From the NCBI RefSeq assembly GCF_037976325.1, contig NZ_CP150265.1, forward strand, positions 5,079,501-5,143,500: a stretch of DNA of 64,000 nt. Direction: 5' to 3'. Position 1 is the first letter of the stretch, and the number at the start of each line of letters is the position of its first letter. Both the position numbers and the translations under genes were made by a program. Of this stretch, positions 15,994 to 25,431 are shown piece by piece. The notes below the pieces were generated by a model, which saw only the letters and a program-made list of their open reading frames with translations, did no database searches and was not told the DNA's origin. This DNA comes from Paenibacillus sp. FSL K6-3182. GTDB taxonomy: Bacteria > Bacillota > Bacilli > Paenibacillales > Paenibacillaceae.

Positions 15994-17607
15994 CTAATTC
16001 TTTGGGTGTTCACTATCATTTTTTTCAGATTTCAATTCCGATTGCTGCTGACGATAATCCGAAGGTGTCATTCCGTACATCCTTTTAAATTTGGAGCTGA
16101 AATAACTTGCATTGGAAAAACCAGTAAGCTCTGCAATATCCCATAGGTTCAGCGTTGTTGTTTTTAGCATCCGAACAGCCTCAGCAATTCGTACTTCATT
16201 CAAGTAGTGAATAAAGGTTTTGCCTACTTTAGCTTTGAACATTTCTGAGAAATAAGATGAATTATAATTGTATTTCTCTGCAATCATCGTCAAATTCAAT
16301 TCATACATATAGTTCTCGTCAATAAACTGCTTAGCCGCCAAAATCAAGGATGGATCACTTTCCTGAGAGTCGCTTTGCCGCTTGCGCTCGATTTTAGCTG
16401 CAATACGCATCAGAAACCGCTCCGCTTTCTCTACAGTATCGAGACTAAGTGTCATTTCCGGCCTTAGCCAAAGCTGTTCGCCGCTCTCCAAAGCGATTTG
16501 CGATTCATGCGCAATGGTCTCAAGCATTAAGTAAAGCTGGAAAATCAATTTGACAAAACGAAGCTGCGATTTCATTCCGCGCTGTAATTCTTGTCTAATC
16601 GCTGCTTCAAACGATGAAAGCTCTCCTCGAATTAAATAGCGCTCAATAACCTTAATGGTATGCTCAGGTATAGCCGTATGCCCCTCAGAAGCAGGAGCTA
16701 GACCAGCAGCTTTGCCATATGGCATGTTCCATGCCAGCAAAGAGCTAATATAACCTTCTTTCCACTGCTTAAATCTGCTTACCGTTTGACTGGTCCCGAT
16801 TTTAATTTCAAAGGCCATGTACTTATTTACGCTTTGAGTCAGAAACTCAGCAAATTCCCGCTCCAATTCATGATCCGCAGCGATTACAAAATGCATGAGG
16901 CCAGGATAATTGGTATCACGAAATACCTCCATCTTCCCTTGGAACCTGTCTGCGCATTCTCTTGATATGATATCGAACGGCAATCGAAACTTGTCCGGCG
17001 TACGGTCAACCGAGGCGCTTGATTCCCCTCGCTCCCATAGCCCTGCCGTAATAAACCTAACCTCACGTTTATCCCATGAATCCAGCTCAAATAATCGGGA
17101 ACGATCTTTTATAGTACTCTCCTGCAAAATCTCTTCCTTTACGAGATGAACGATAAAATGCTCTTTCATTTCCTTATAATATTGGGAGAGCCGCCACTGT
17201 GTCATAGCCGCCTGATCATGGCTTTGCCTGTCCTTGTCCAGCTCCTTCTTTACGTTTGAAAGTGTGTCGGTCAATTCTTTTCTAGCAACAGGTTTTAACA
17301 AATACTCGCGAGCCTGATTGCGAATGGCTGCTTTCGCATAATGAAAATCCTCATAACCTGTAATGACGATCAGACGCAGGGATGGGTACTGCTCGTGACA
17401 GGAATCTAAAAATAACATACCGTCCATCACAGGCATGTTCATATCTGTAATAACAATATCAATAGCCTCTGCTGAAAGCTTCTCGAGCGCTTCGACGCCA
17501 TTAGAGGATTCCCCTGCAATGATAAGTCCAATACTGTCCCAGTCCACCTTAAGCTTTAGACCCTGACGGATCTCGGGTTCATCATCCACGATTAATACTT
17601 TATACAT
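15994..17607 (-). CDS. yesN-like: YesN-type response regulator with AraC output domain, locus 1
   Basis: A 537-residue cytosolic regulator. Residues 1-120 form a receiver: VDDEPE near residue 8, phospho-acceptor Asp55 in VITDMNMPVMDG, and Lys in LLKPV. A central region of unknown fold follows. The last 100 residues form two AraC helix-turn-helix motifs (YNYNSSYFSEMFKAKVG and FSNASYFSSKFKRMYG). The ATG at 17607 has AGGAGG 9 bases upstream and overlaps the end of the kinase gene by 8 bases, so translation is probably coupled. It likely activates the transport genes just downstream. Confidence 0.9.
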   Translation of the reverse strand: MYKVLIVDDEPEIRQGLKLKVDWDSIGLIIAGESSNGVEALEKLSAEAIDIVITDMNMPVMDGMLFLDSCHEQYPSLRLIVITGYEDFHYAKAAIRNQAREYLLKPVARKELTDTLSNVKKELDKDRQSHDQAAMTQWRLSQYYKEMKEHFIVHLVKEEILQESTIKDRSRLFELDSWDKREVRFITAGLWERGESSASVDRTPDKFRLPFDIISRECADRFQGKMEVFRDTNYPGLMHFVIAADHELEREFAEFLTQSVNKYMAFEIKIGTSQTVSRFKQWKEGYISSLLAWNMPYGKAAGLAPASEGHTAIPEHTIKVIERYLIRGELSSFEAAIRQELQRGMKSQLRFVKLIFQLYLMLETIAHESQIALESGEQLWLRPEMTLSLDTVEKAERFLMRIAAKIERKRQSDSQESDPSLILAAKQFIDENYMYELNLTMIAEKYNYNSSYFSEMFKAKVGKTFIHYLNEVRIAEAVRMLKTTTLNLWDIAELTGFSNASYFSSKFKRMYGMTPSDYRQQQSELKSEKNDSEHPKN

Positions 17608-19402
17608 GCTGGTGTTCCTCCTGTGCTGGTAGTATGAGCTCAATCGTTGTACCCGCGCCAAGCGTAGAATCGATGCGGACCTCAAATAGCGATTCGTAAT
17701 AAAGACGGCAGCGTGCAAGAACATTTCCTAGTCCAATTTGGCTGCTCCGGCTAGTAAGAATTTGCTCCAGCTGAACCGATTCCGATCGCTCCAGCAGCTT
17801 CTTCTTCTGCTCACTTGTCATCCCCGGTCCATTATCTGACACGATTAGATGAACCCTTCCCGCAGCATGGCTTACACGAATGCGGACGATTGCCTCGGAT
17901 TGATGCATGAAGCTATATTTAACGGCGTTCTCTATCAACGGCTGGAAAATAAATTTTACTGTCGATAATCTTAAAAGGTCGCCTTCCTCCTCAATCGTTA
18001 TGTTTAGTTGATCACCGAAGCGGATTTTTAAGATCGACAAATAATAGTGCACATAAACAAGCTCTTCTTCCAACGGAACGAGATCATCGCTAATTTTAAG
18101 AGAGAAACGCATCATCTTCCCTAGTGATTCTATAACTTCGACTGTATCATCCGTCCGTCGCTGTATGGCTAAGCTGCTCATGAGCTCCAGTGTATTGAAC
18201 AGAAAATGCGGATTAATTTGCATGAGCAGCGCTTTGTATTCCGCTTGCTGCCTTAGCAGCTTAAGCTCGAACTCGGTTTTAATATGCTGTCGCAGTCTCG
18301 TAACCATGTTGCGGAACGTTTCAGTTGCGAAGCCCACTTCATTGCGCACCCTCTTCTCAGGCGCCAAACGGCTCTCGGCAAGCACAAAATCGCCTCTCTG
18401 TACATGCCGCATTGCGAGCACCAGCCGTGAAAGCGGCTTCGTAATTCCATGCGAGAACCAAGTCGCCAGTATCAAAGACACAATTAACAAGACAGCCGCA
18501 ACGATTAGAATCGTGCTTCGCAGACGAAAGAGTTGTGAATACAAATCTTTCTCTGATACAAACCCAACAAGCATCCAGTTCGTTTTCGGCAGTTTTTTGT
18601 ATACTAAAATTTCTTTTTCTCCGCTTAAATTATTTAAATAAACGACGCCCTGCTTCCTCCAGCCTGTCCGTAAATCGTCAACCTGCCGTACCATCTCCGA
18701 ATGGGCTCCGTATTCGTTCTGGGACAGCATTGGTTTGCCATGCTGATCTAATAAATAGATTGTTCCGCTCTCCCCAAGATGGATTCTGCCTAGCGGCTCC
18801 AGAAAATAGTCAGCGCTTACATTAATCTTCATCACACTTTTTGTCAGTGAAGGCTCAAATGAACTGATCGGCATCAGCATACTGATTACCGGATGTTTGT
18901 TGTTATTTCGCAGCTCTGCGACATCCGTATGAGCCGGAATCCAGTATTCATCCTCGTTTTTAAAATCGAGATACCACTTTTCCTTCAGAAAGGAATCGTT
19001 AGACACAACTAAATTGCCGCTGCTGACCCACATGCCATCCTGACGATAGACGGCGACACCAGAAACACTGGAATAACTGTTCGTTGTCTGCGTCAAAAAC
19101 TGGCTCATTCGGTAATGGGCAAGATTTTTTTCTCCCTCCGTGGATGCGGAATCAGACGCTACTGCATCCCAATTATTCGTAATATCGCTATTAAAAACGA
19201 TAGAGGCTAAATCATAGATTTGTGTTTGAACCATATCAATGTAAGACCCGTATTCATCCATTTTCTCCAATGCTGAAGATTCAATGTAAGAGCGAATAAT
19301 GGAACGGGACTCATTAAATAAAAGAATGGACAGTGTGACGAAGGATAGAACAAATAGTAAACAAAAGATTGCAATCAAACGACTTTTTAACGAATAAAAC
19401 AT
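17600..19402 (-). CDS. yesM-like: YesM-type sensor histidine kinase, locus 1
   Basis: A 600-residue membrane kinase. One hydrophobic segment lies near residues 9-30 and a second near 292-315, enclosing an extracellular sensor domain of about 260 residues. A HAMP segment follows. The His_kinase domain has the phospho-acceptor His399 in QINPHFLFNTLE. A HATPase domain with DNGPGMTSEQ is near residue 525. YesM-type kinases phosphorylate their partner YesN-type regulator in response to external sugars. GAGGGG precedes the ATG. It is the first gene of locus 1 and diverges from the ger operon. Confidence 0.9.
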   Translation of the reverse strand: MFYSLKSRLIAIFCLLFVLSFVTLSILLFNESRSIIRSYIESSALEKMDEYGSYIDMVQTQIYDLASIVFNSDITNNWDAVASDSASTEGEKNLAHYRMSQFLTQTTNSYSSVSGVAVYRQDGMWVSSGNLVVSNDSFLKEKWYLDFKNEDEYWIPAHTDVAELRNNNKHPVISMLMPISSFEPSLTKSVMKINVSADYFLEPLGRIHLGESGTIYLLDQHGKPMLSQNEYGAHSEMVRQVDDLRTGWRKQGVVYLNNLSGEKEILVYKKLPKTNWMLVGFVSEKDLYSQLFRLRSTILIVAAVLLIVSLILATWFSHGITKPLSRLVLAMRHVQRGDFVLAESRLAPEKRVRNEVGFATETFRNMVTRLRQHIKTEFELKLLRQQAEYKALLMQINPHFLFNTLELMSSLAIQRRTDDTVEVIESLGKMMRFSLKISDDLVPLEEELVYVHYYLSILKIRFGDQLNITIEEEGDLLRLSTVKFIFQPLIENAVKYSFMHQSEAIVRIRVSHAAGRVHLIVSDNGPGMTSEQKKKLLERSESVQLEQILTSRSSQIGLGNVLARCRLYYESLFEVRIDSTLGAGTTIELILPAQEEHQHV

Positions 19403-19661
19403 AGCCAGTCCCCTCTCATGCCAGCCTTTCTTCCAACGATGTTTAGACCCGGTAATAAATCTAGGAATACATTCGCTGCAATCCCCTCTTCTTTAAACCT
19501 ATTATAGTCGTCAATCTCATACATGCAATAAAATATAACAGGTAAACAGAATAGACATTGGCTCCTGCCCTCCCGCCCCAATCCAATGACAACCGAATAT
19601 CTTTCCCTCAACAGGGAAAAGATGTAATCATTCGACACTTCACTTCGGATAGGAGACTCGC

Positions 19662-21206
19662 ATGCGGAAATCGCCCAACTTTTCACCTAATCAGACTTCA
19701 TCCGACAAGCCTTCTTACCCGAACATTTCTCCCCATCTGGAAGAAAATTTGAACTCGCTCGAAGGTTTTTTTGCCAACTGCAAAGACTTGATAATACATC
19801 GTTGGAGTTATGGACAGGGCTTGGAGCAATCGGCCTTTACCGTCTATTTCGATACGCTAACTAAAACGACCGTTACGAATTTCGCAAAGGATACGCTGCA
19901 AAATCTAGTGCCGCATGAGCTTGGTCCTGCCGAGACGGTAACGATAAAAGATGTTATCCATTATTTTGAGAATCATGGCATCGCTTCCCCTAACGTTGAG
20001 CTTATGAGCGAAATGGAACAAGCCGTCAGAGGCATTCTGGACGGCAAAGTTGTCATTTTTTTTGACGGATGGCCTAAAGCTATCGCCTATTTTGCCCTTG
20101 ATGTCGAGCAGCGTCAAACCTCAGAGCCCATTACGGAGCCTACCGTTCAAGGCCCGCATGTCAGCTTCATTGAAAGCTTGGATCGCAACATCGGTGTCAT
20201 TCGAAGCTTGCTGAAATCTCCCGAACTTAAATTTGAGTATTTTATATCCGGGGAGAAGGTTCACAGAAAAGTGTCCTATGGCTATTTGGAAGGCGTCGTA
20301 AAGCCGGAGACATTAGAAGCGTTTAAGCAAAAGATTGAGGGTATAGATCAAGAAGAAATGATTGATATTTCCTATCTGGAAGAGTGGGTTAATGATTCCA
20401 ACTACTCCCCTTTTCCGCAAGTTCGGTATACGGAGCGCCCGGATACGACGGTTACTTCTTTGCTGGATGGCAAAATCATTGCGTTAGTGGACGGAAGCCC
20501 TTCGGTTCTTATCTGTCCAGGAAAATTCATTGAGTTTTTTACAAACAGCGAGGATTATTACTATCGGACGATTTTTTCTTCGTTAATTCGATTGATTCGA
20601 CTGGCTGCGTTCCTCATAGCGCTTATGCTGCCCAGCACTTATATCGCGTTATCAACATTTCACTCTGAACTCATACCGACGGTTCTCCTGCTAGCCATTT
20701 TAGATACACGGGAAGGAATCCCGTTCCCGGCTATGATTGAGGCGTTGATTATGGAGTTTTTCTTTGAGCTGCTGCGGGAGGCCGGCATTCGTCTGCCTCG
20801 GCCGATCGGTTCGGCCGTCAGCATAGTTGGTGCGCTTGTTATCGGCCAAGCAGCGATTCAATCACAGATTGCATCTCCGGTCATGGTCATTGTCGTTGCC
20901 TTGACGGGCATCGCTTCCTTTGCGCTCCCTCAATACAACATGGCCATCGCACTGCGGATTTTGCGCTTTCCGTTAATGTTTCTCGCAGCGACGTTTGGAG
21001 GGCTGGGCATCATGGTCGGCTTAATTCTCATTTTCATTCATCTAGCGACTCTACGATCCTTAGGTGAGCCTTATCTAGATTCGTTTGCTCCACTGGATTT
21101 GAAAAGGCTGCGAGATGCGGTTTTCGTGCTGCCAAGAAGATTGCTGGTTCATTCGCCTAGGAGTCGACATCTACATAAAAAATCTACAGGAAGGAAGAAA
21201 TCATAG
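19662..21206 (+). CDS. gerKA-like: Spore germination receptor A subunit (GerA/GerKA family)
   Basis: A 514-residue GerA-family protein. A large soluble N-terminal half includes LDRNIGVIRSLL and VSYGYLEGVV, typical of the family. The C-terminal half holds several membrane segments and the conserved stretch TREGIPFPAMIEALIMEF, then EAGIRLPRPIGSAVSIVGAL. The subunits sit in the inner membrane of the dormant spore and sense nutrients. AGGAG lies 6 bases before the ATG. It overlaps the next gene by one base, opening a four-gene operon. In the family this operon is made in the forespore; I could not find a convincing sigma-G promoter. Confidence 0.9.
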   Translation: MRKSPNFSPNQTSSDKPSYPNISPHLEENLNSLEGFFANCKDLIIHRWSYGQGLEQSAFTVYFDTLTKTTVTNFAKDTLQNLVPHELGPAETVTIKDVIHYFENHGIASPNVELMSEMEQAVRGILDGKVVIFFDGWPKAIAYFALDVEQRQTSEPITEPTVQGPHVSFIESLDRNIGVIRSLLKSPELKFEYFISGEKVHRKVSYGYLEGVVKPETLEAFKQKIEGIDQEEMIDISYLEEWVNDSNYSPFPQVRYTERPDTTVTSLLDGKIIALVDGSPSVLICPGKFIEFFTNSEDYYYRTIFSSLIRLIRLAAFLIALMLPSTYIALSTFHSELIPTVLLLAILDTREGIPFPAMIEALIMEFFFELLREAGIRLPRPIGSAVSIVGALVIGQAAIQSQIASPVMVIVVALTGIASFALPQYNMAIALRILRFPLMFLAATFGGLGIMVGLILIFIHLATLRSLGEPYLDSFAPLDLKRLRDAVFVLPRRLLVHSPRSRHLHKKSTGRKKS

Positions 21207-22378
21207 TGAAGCCACTCCTCTCCTTTCTCGCTTCAATTCTTGTTCTTTGCTTGATTACTGGATGCTGGGATAATAATGAACTGGACGAGTATGGCTATGT
21301 GCAAGCGATATCGATTGATCGAGGCGAGGGTGATTTTGTCGATATTACGACTCACTTTTATAACCCTTCCAGCAAAATGCAAACTGATCCAGCAACGAGT
21401 ATAGCAGCGAAAGGAATTAATATTCGAACAACAGGAGAAACCTTTTTTGAAGCGATGCGAGAGATCCCTGCAAAATTTGGACGTAAAGCCAAATGGGATC
21501 ATATGCGTGTCATTATTATCGAAGAGAATTTAGCCAGAACGCTGAACATCCGTGAAGTGCTTGACTTTTTCTCAAGAGACCAAGAGCCACGGGGCACGAT
21601 TCTTCCCATCATAGCTGAGAAATCGGCGGCGGCATTTCTGGATATTAAACCGTTTATCGAGCAGACCATTGGTCAACAGTATAGAAAGATGGAGACGACC
21701 GGAGCTCTCTATTCCGCGAAAACGTCTAACCTTCCGCTATATGATCTCGCTATTCAGCTAAGCAGCCCCTCCAAAACCTCTGTTATGCCTTACCTGCATA
21801 AAAATAGCTTGGATAATAAAGCGTCAATTTCCGGGGTCGCATTGATTCAAGACGGGAGAATGGTAGGGGTTCTTACGGAGAAAGATACCGAAACGCTGAT
21901 GATGCTAACAGACAAATATAAGTATGGGGTATTTGAATTCCCTTGCATGAATCATGAAACAAAGAAGCAGATCTACAACAAAGAATCGCTTGAAATAATC
22001 AATTTGAACAGTCAAATCGTTTCGAAGGCAACAAATGAGAATGTAACAGTCGACATCCATATTACGATTGAAGGTACAACCGGAGAACTACGATGCTCAG
22101 ACCTGAAGACCAAGCAAGATATGGAGCGTTTTGAACAAACGATTAAGGAGCAGGTAGAACATCAGATTCAGCATGCAATCCGTACCTTTAAGGCAAAAAA
22201 AGTTGATGTGCTCGGAATCGGCAATCAAATTTATCGGAACAACCCGAAACTATGGAAACAATTAGAACCCAATTGGGAGGATAAGCTTGCTCACATGCAA
22301 TTCCAAACCCACGTTCAAGTTCATGTGTTAAGTACGGGCATGAACGCAGGTACGATATTTGGGAAAAAGGAGCACTAG
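21206..22378 (+). CDS. gerKC-like: Spore germination lipoprotein C subunit (GerC family)
   Basis: A 390-residue Ger(x)C lipoprotein. The signal peptide ends in LITGCWDNNELDEYG; the CWD sequence is the hallmark lipobox of the family. The rest matches the three-domain GerC layout, with RKAKWDHMRVIIIEE near residue 95 and a C-terminal domain ending near KVDVLGIGNQIYR. It starts with GTG that overlaps the stop of the A subunit gene (TAGTG). It forms the outer part of the germinant receptor on the spore inner membrane. Confidence 0.9.
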   Translation: MKPLLSFLASILVLCLITGCWDNNELDEYGYVQAISIDRGEGDFVDITTHFYNPSSKMQTDPATSIAAKGINIRTTGETFFEAMREIPAKFGRKAKWDHMRVIIIEENLARTLNIREVLDFFSRDQEPRGTILPIIAEKSAAAFLDIKPFIEQTIGQQYRKMETTGALYSAKTSNLPLYDLAIQLSSPSKTSVMPYLHKNSLDNKASISGVALIQDGRMVGVLTEKDTETLMMLTDKYKYGVFEFPCMNHETKKQIYNKESLEIINLNSQIVSKATNENVTVDIHITIEGTTGELRCSDLKTKQDMERFEQTIKEQVEHQIQHAIRTFKAKKVDVLGIGNQIYRNNPKLWKQLEPNWEDKLAHMQFQTHVQVHVLSTGMNAGTIFGKKEH

Positions 22379-22380
22379 AT

Positions 22381-22623
22381 GTGTTAGGAAAATTCATCTG
22401 CGTCCTGCTGTTAGCATCCGCTATGCTGATCCATGACATCCCAAAAGTGAAAGCCGCAAGCAAACGAGATCGGCTTGTGTACATAACGATGTTGGCGCCG
22501 CTCCTCTATCTTACAGTTATATTTTTAATAGCCAAGCCATGGCCTAACCTCGATATGATTTTCAATTTATTTACCGAACCGGCTAAACTTTTCATTCGTT
22601 GGCTCAATCCCTTGCATACGTGA
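22381..22623 (+). CDS. Small GerD-type (GerKD-like) receptor accessory protein
   Basis: An 80-residue protein with two hydrophobic segments (residues 3-15 and 32-52) separated by a basic stretch, KAASKRDRL. Small two-helix proteins of this size are encoded inside several Bacillus ger operons (GerKD, GerVD) and modulate receptor function. The GTG start lies 2 bases after the C subunit stop, consistent with coupled translation. Its 3' end is followed by the B subunit after a 26-base gap. The assignment rests on size, topology and place, not on strong sequence identity. Confidence 0.65.
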   Translation: MLGKFICVLLLASAMLIHDIPKVKAASKRDRLVYITMLAPLLYLTVIFLIAKPWPNLDMIFNLFTEPAKLFIRWLNPLHT

Positions 22624-22649
22624 GTGTTATAAAATTTGGAGGAGACCCC

Positions 22650-23759
22650 ATGAAACAAAAAGAACGTATCAGTTCGATTCAAATGTCCATGCTGTTCCTT
22701 TTTTTCATGACAGGCTCCTCCATCGTCATTGTCCCTGCGCCCTTAACGAACATTGCAGGCAACGGAGCATGGATCTCACTACTCGTTGCCTCGGCGATAG
22801 GCATGCTTTTGCTGGCTGCTATCCTTTATTTAAACCGGCTGGCCCCAGAACTTTCGTTGGTTGAGCAAGGCCGCTCCGTCCTGGGAAAGGGACTTACCTT
22901 TTTGGTATTGATCCCTTTCACCTTCGTATTGCTTTGGAATATTTCGGGCGTTGTCATTGAAATCGGAATCTTCTTCAAGAATACGATGATGAAAGAAACC
23001 CCTACCTATGCTGTTAGCACATTGTTTTTCATTATGATCGGAGTAACAGCGATGGCCGGAATCGAAGTCATTGCTCGGATGGCAGCTGTATTAATGTTTC
23101 TGATGTTCGGCTGTATTGTTCTTATCTGGATTCTGGTCTCAAACCTGTACAACCCGCAATATCTGCTCCCTGTGATGCCAGATGGAATTGGACCAATCCT
23201 GAACGCCTCTTATGTAGTTTATGGTTTTCCCTACTCCGAGATGGTCGTATTTTCGGTCATCTTATCGTTTGTACGCAAGGATGAGAACGCTCAGCTGCGC
23301 AAACATATGTACTTTGCGCTTGTAGTCAATTCCTTGACGCTAATTTTCTCGGTCATAAGCAGCATTATGGTACTGGGACCACTGTCCGGTGACTTGAAAT
23401 ACTCTTTGTACCAACTAGCCAGGCTAATATCGTTTCAGGAGGTGATCGAGCGAATTGAATCCATCATCGGATTCTCGCTCATCATCGGCTTTTATTTCAA
23501 AGCTTCTATTCTCCTGCTCATCCTGATCAAAATGTTGAAAGAACTTCTAGGCTTGAAAAATGAACGCTTGGTCGTATTTCCCGTAGCATTCATTTGCCTC
23601 ATGCTGTCGTTAACCACCTATACGAAGGAATCTCAATTGGAGGAGCTCGTCAATGTGACATGGCCGCTGCTCAATAATCTTGCCTATACCTTACCCGTTC
23701 TTCTGATTTTAGTGCTTACAGTGATTAAGCATCATAGAAAACGGAGTAAGAAGCAATAG
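22650..23759 (+). CDS. gerKB-like: Spore germination permease B subunit (GerB family)
   Basis: A 369-residue membrane protein of the APC-related spore germination permease family. About ten hydrophobic segments are visible. It begins ISSIQMSMLFLFFMTGSSIV, and the mid-protein stretch YVVYGFPYSEMVVF matches the conserved region of GerB subunits that forms the germinant-binding site. I chose ATG 22650, with GGAGG 7 bases upstream. It completes the order A-C-D-B. Confidence 0.9.
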   Translation: MKQKERISSIQMSMLFLFFMTGSSIVIVPAPLTNIAGNGAWISLLVASAIGMLLLAAILYLNRLAPELSLVEQGRSVLGKGLTFLVLIPFTFVLLWNISGVVIEIGIFFKNTMMKETPTYAVSTLFFIMIGVTAMAGIEVIARMAAVLMFLMFGCIVLIWILVSNLYNPQYLLPVMPDGIGPILNASYVVYGFPYSEMVVFSVILSFVRKDENAQLRKHMYFALVVNSLTLIFSVISSIMVLGPLSGDLKYSLYQLARLISFQEVIERIESIIGFSLIIGFYFKASILLLILIKMLKELLGLKNERLVVFPVAFICLMLSLTTYTKESQLEELVNVTWPLLNNLAYTLPVLLILVLTVIKHHRKRSKKQ

Positions 23760-23800
23760 CTGTCATTGATTTGTTATTCAAACTAGCAATTAATAAAAAA

Positions 23801-23843
23801 GAGGCAGTCCCATCGGTCACTTAAGACCTTCTGGGACAACCTC
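23801..23843 (-). terminator. Terminator for the NAD(P)-binding protein gene
   Basis: An imperfect stem (23801-23812 with 23832-23843) encloses a smaller GGTC-GACC stem. On the minus strand it is followed by a T6 run. It may also mark the end of the convergent ger operon. Confidence 0.6.
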
Positions 23844-23865
23844 TAGAATTGATTTGCGCGCTTAA

Positions 23866-24732
23866 TTATGACTGAATTTCGTTTACGATTTGACGGAGAG
23901 CCTCTTCGAGCGGTGTGACTGGACGTCCAAGCAGCTTTTCAAAATCATTGCTTTCCACTTCCAATGCTCCATCGCGAATCGCACTTTGAATCTGAACCAG
24001 AATAGGAACAACCGGTTCAGGTACGCCTGCACTGCTCATGATGCTGGCATAAGTAGTGTCATCCACTTGTTGAACAGGAATTTCCCGTACCAAGATAGTG
24101 GCAAGAATGGAAACCAGCTCTTCTTGCGTCGTAAGCTTGCCGGACAACTCATAAACGGTATTCTCGTGGCCTTCGCCAGCGAGCACCGCCGCAGCTGCCA
24201 CTGCATAATCGCGACGCGTTGCCCAGCCTACTTTGCCTGATCCCGCTGATGTCAGCCAAGGCGCACCTCCAAAGACCGCTTGAATGCTGCTGATTTCGTT
24301 CTCCAAATACCAGTTATTGCGCAGGAAGGAATAAGGAATTCCAGTGTTCTTAATCGCTTCCTCTGCAGCACGATGTACTGGCGCAAGAAACAGCGAGCTC
24401 TCGCTTGCATTTCCTACACTGGTATATGCAATGAAACCAACATTAGCACGCTGAGCGGCTGCTACGGCATCGGCATGCTGACGAATTCTCGTTTCGTTAT
24501 CGCCGTCAGTGGACACAATCAATAGACGGTCGATACCCGCGAATGCTTTATCTAACGTTTGTGGCTGGTCAAAATCCCCATGACGTACATCCACGCCCCG
24601 TGCACGAAGGTGTTCGGCTTTCTCCGGATTGCGGACGCTGACAGCCAGATTCTCTGCCGGTATAGTCTCCAATAAAGTCTCTACTACAATTGATCCCAAT
24701 TTCCCTGTTACACCTGTTACCAAAATTTTCAT
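23866..24732 (-). CDS. NmrA/QorB-like NAD(P)-binding oxidoreductase
   Basis: A 288-residue atypical short-chain dehydrogenase. The nucleotide-binding motif TGVTGKLGSIV is near residues 6-16, VRNPEK follows strand 2, and YTSVGNAS and FLRNNWYLEN are typical of the NmrA/QorB (YtfG) group that reduces quinones or acts as a redox sensor. The start ATG has GGAGG just upstream. Its promoter contains an inverted repeat also found at the Rrf2-type gene next door, so it is probably repressed by that regulator. The pair resembles B. subtilis ywnB and ywnA in gene content. Confidence 0.8.
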   Translation of the reverse strand: MKILVTGVTGKLGSIVVETLLETIPAENLAVSVRNPEKAEHLRARGVDVRHGDFDQPQTLDKAFAGIDRLLIVSTDGDNETRIRQHADAVAAAQRANVGFIAYTSVGNASESSLFLAPVHRAAEEAIKNTGIPYSFLRNNWYLENEISSIQAVFGGAPWLTSAGSGKVGWATRRDYAVAAAAVLAGEGHENTVYELSGKLTTQEELVSILATILVREIPVQQVDDTTYASIMSSAGVPEPVVPILVQIQSAIRDGALEVESNDFEKLLGRPVTPLEEALRQIVNEIQS

Positions 24733-24775
24733 CGTAATTCCTCCATTTAGTTTAATGTATTATGATTGCCCCTTA

Positions 24776-24798
24776 GTTATAACCACTTCGGTTACAAC
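24776..24798. promoter_or_regulatory. Operator shared with the Rrf2-type gene (site 1)
   Basis: The minus strand reads GTTGTAACC-N6-GTTATAAC, a near-perfect inverted repeat upstream of the NAD(P)-binding protein gene. The second site at 25263-25285 has the same arms and spacing. Confidence 0.6.
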
Positions 24799-24806
24799 TT
24801 AGGCAT

Positions 24807-24830
24807 AAAAAAAGCTCAATGAGCTTTTTT
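24807..24830 (-). terminator. Short intrinsic terminator after the Rrf2-type gene
   Basis: A-rich and T-rich arms flank GCTC...GAGC (24808-24830). The run of T on the minus strand directly follows the stem. The stop codon of the regulator is 2 bases away. Confidence 0.55.
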
Positions 24831-24831
24831 G

Positions 24832-25248
24832 TTACACAAAATGAGCTGCGAGCTGGCTTAAGTTTACTTGAGCTAGCCTTTGTTCCATCGCAGATTGAGC
24901 TTCCTTCATTTCCAAACGAAGAGCTGCTTCAATGTTTCGGCCAACCGGACACTTTGGATTCGGATTATCATGAAAATTAAACAGTTGACCATCCTCAATG
25001 ACTTCCACGGCACGGTAAACGTCCAAAAGTGTGATCTCATCCCGATCTCTCAGCAACGAAGCGCCCCCGACTCCTGGTCGAATATCCACCAAACCTGCCT
25101 TCTTGAGCATCCCCATAATTCTGCGGATAATGACAGGATTCGTATTCACGCTGCCTGCAATATAATCACCCGTACAATCATTGGAGCTGACGGCGATTAG
25201 AGAAAGGATGTGGACAGCAATGGAAAATCTGCTACTAATTTGTTTCAC
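24832..25248 (-). CDS. ywnA-like: Rrf2-family transcriptional repressor (YwnA-like)
   Basis: A 138-residue winged-helix regulator. SRFSIAVHILSLIAV opens the protein, VIIRRIMGMLKKAGLVDI holds the recognition and following helices, and RPGVGGASLLRD the wing, all standard for Rrf2 proteins. Only one Cys in the effector loop is clear (NPKCPVG), so it lacks the three-Cys set of Fe-S members such as IscR and fits the YwnA/CymR-like group. The start is GTG. The protein probably binds the GTTGTAACC-type repeats before itself and before the NAD(P)-binding protein gene. The inducer is unknown. Confidence 0.85.
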   Translation of the reverse strand: MKQISSRFSIAVHILSLIAVSSNDCTGDYIAGSVNTNPVIIRRIMGMLKKAGLVDIRPGVGGASLLRDRDEITLLDVYRAVEVIEDGQLFNFHDNPNPKCPVGRNIEAALRLEMKEAQSAMEQRLAQVNLSQLAAHFV

Positions 25249-25262
25249 TTAGCATCACCACC

Positions 25263-25285
25263 GTTGTAACCATTGTAGTTACTAC
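25263..25285. promoter_or_regulatory. Operator shared with the NAD(P)-binding protein gene (site 2)
   Basis: GTTGTAACC-N6-GTTACTAC, 14 bases upstream of the regulator start. It has the same left arm and spacing as site 1 at 24776-24798. Confidence 0.6.
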
Positions 25286-25401
25286 GCAGCAGATTGTCAA
25301 TCCTTTAGAAGAAGATAAGCTTATTATATTCAAAACCAGCTTTTTAACCTGCCAAACCAATTTTCATTTGCATAAGAAAAAAATTTTTGATAATATAACT
25401 G

Positions 25402-25413
25402 ACGAACGTTCGT
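25402..25413. promoter_or_regulatory. TetR-type operator palindrome
   Basis: ACGAACGTTCGT is a perfect 12-bp palindrome about 19 bases upstream of the TetR-type start codon, a usual place for autoregulation. Confidence 0.6.
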
Positions 25414-25431
25414 TAATGTGAGGTGAACTTA

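Noticed and set aside
19403..19661. Sigma-G promoter for the ger operon
   Set aside because: I looked for the forespore promoter pattern and found only partial matches, so no site is reported.
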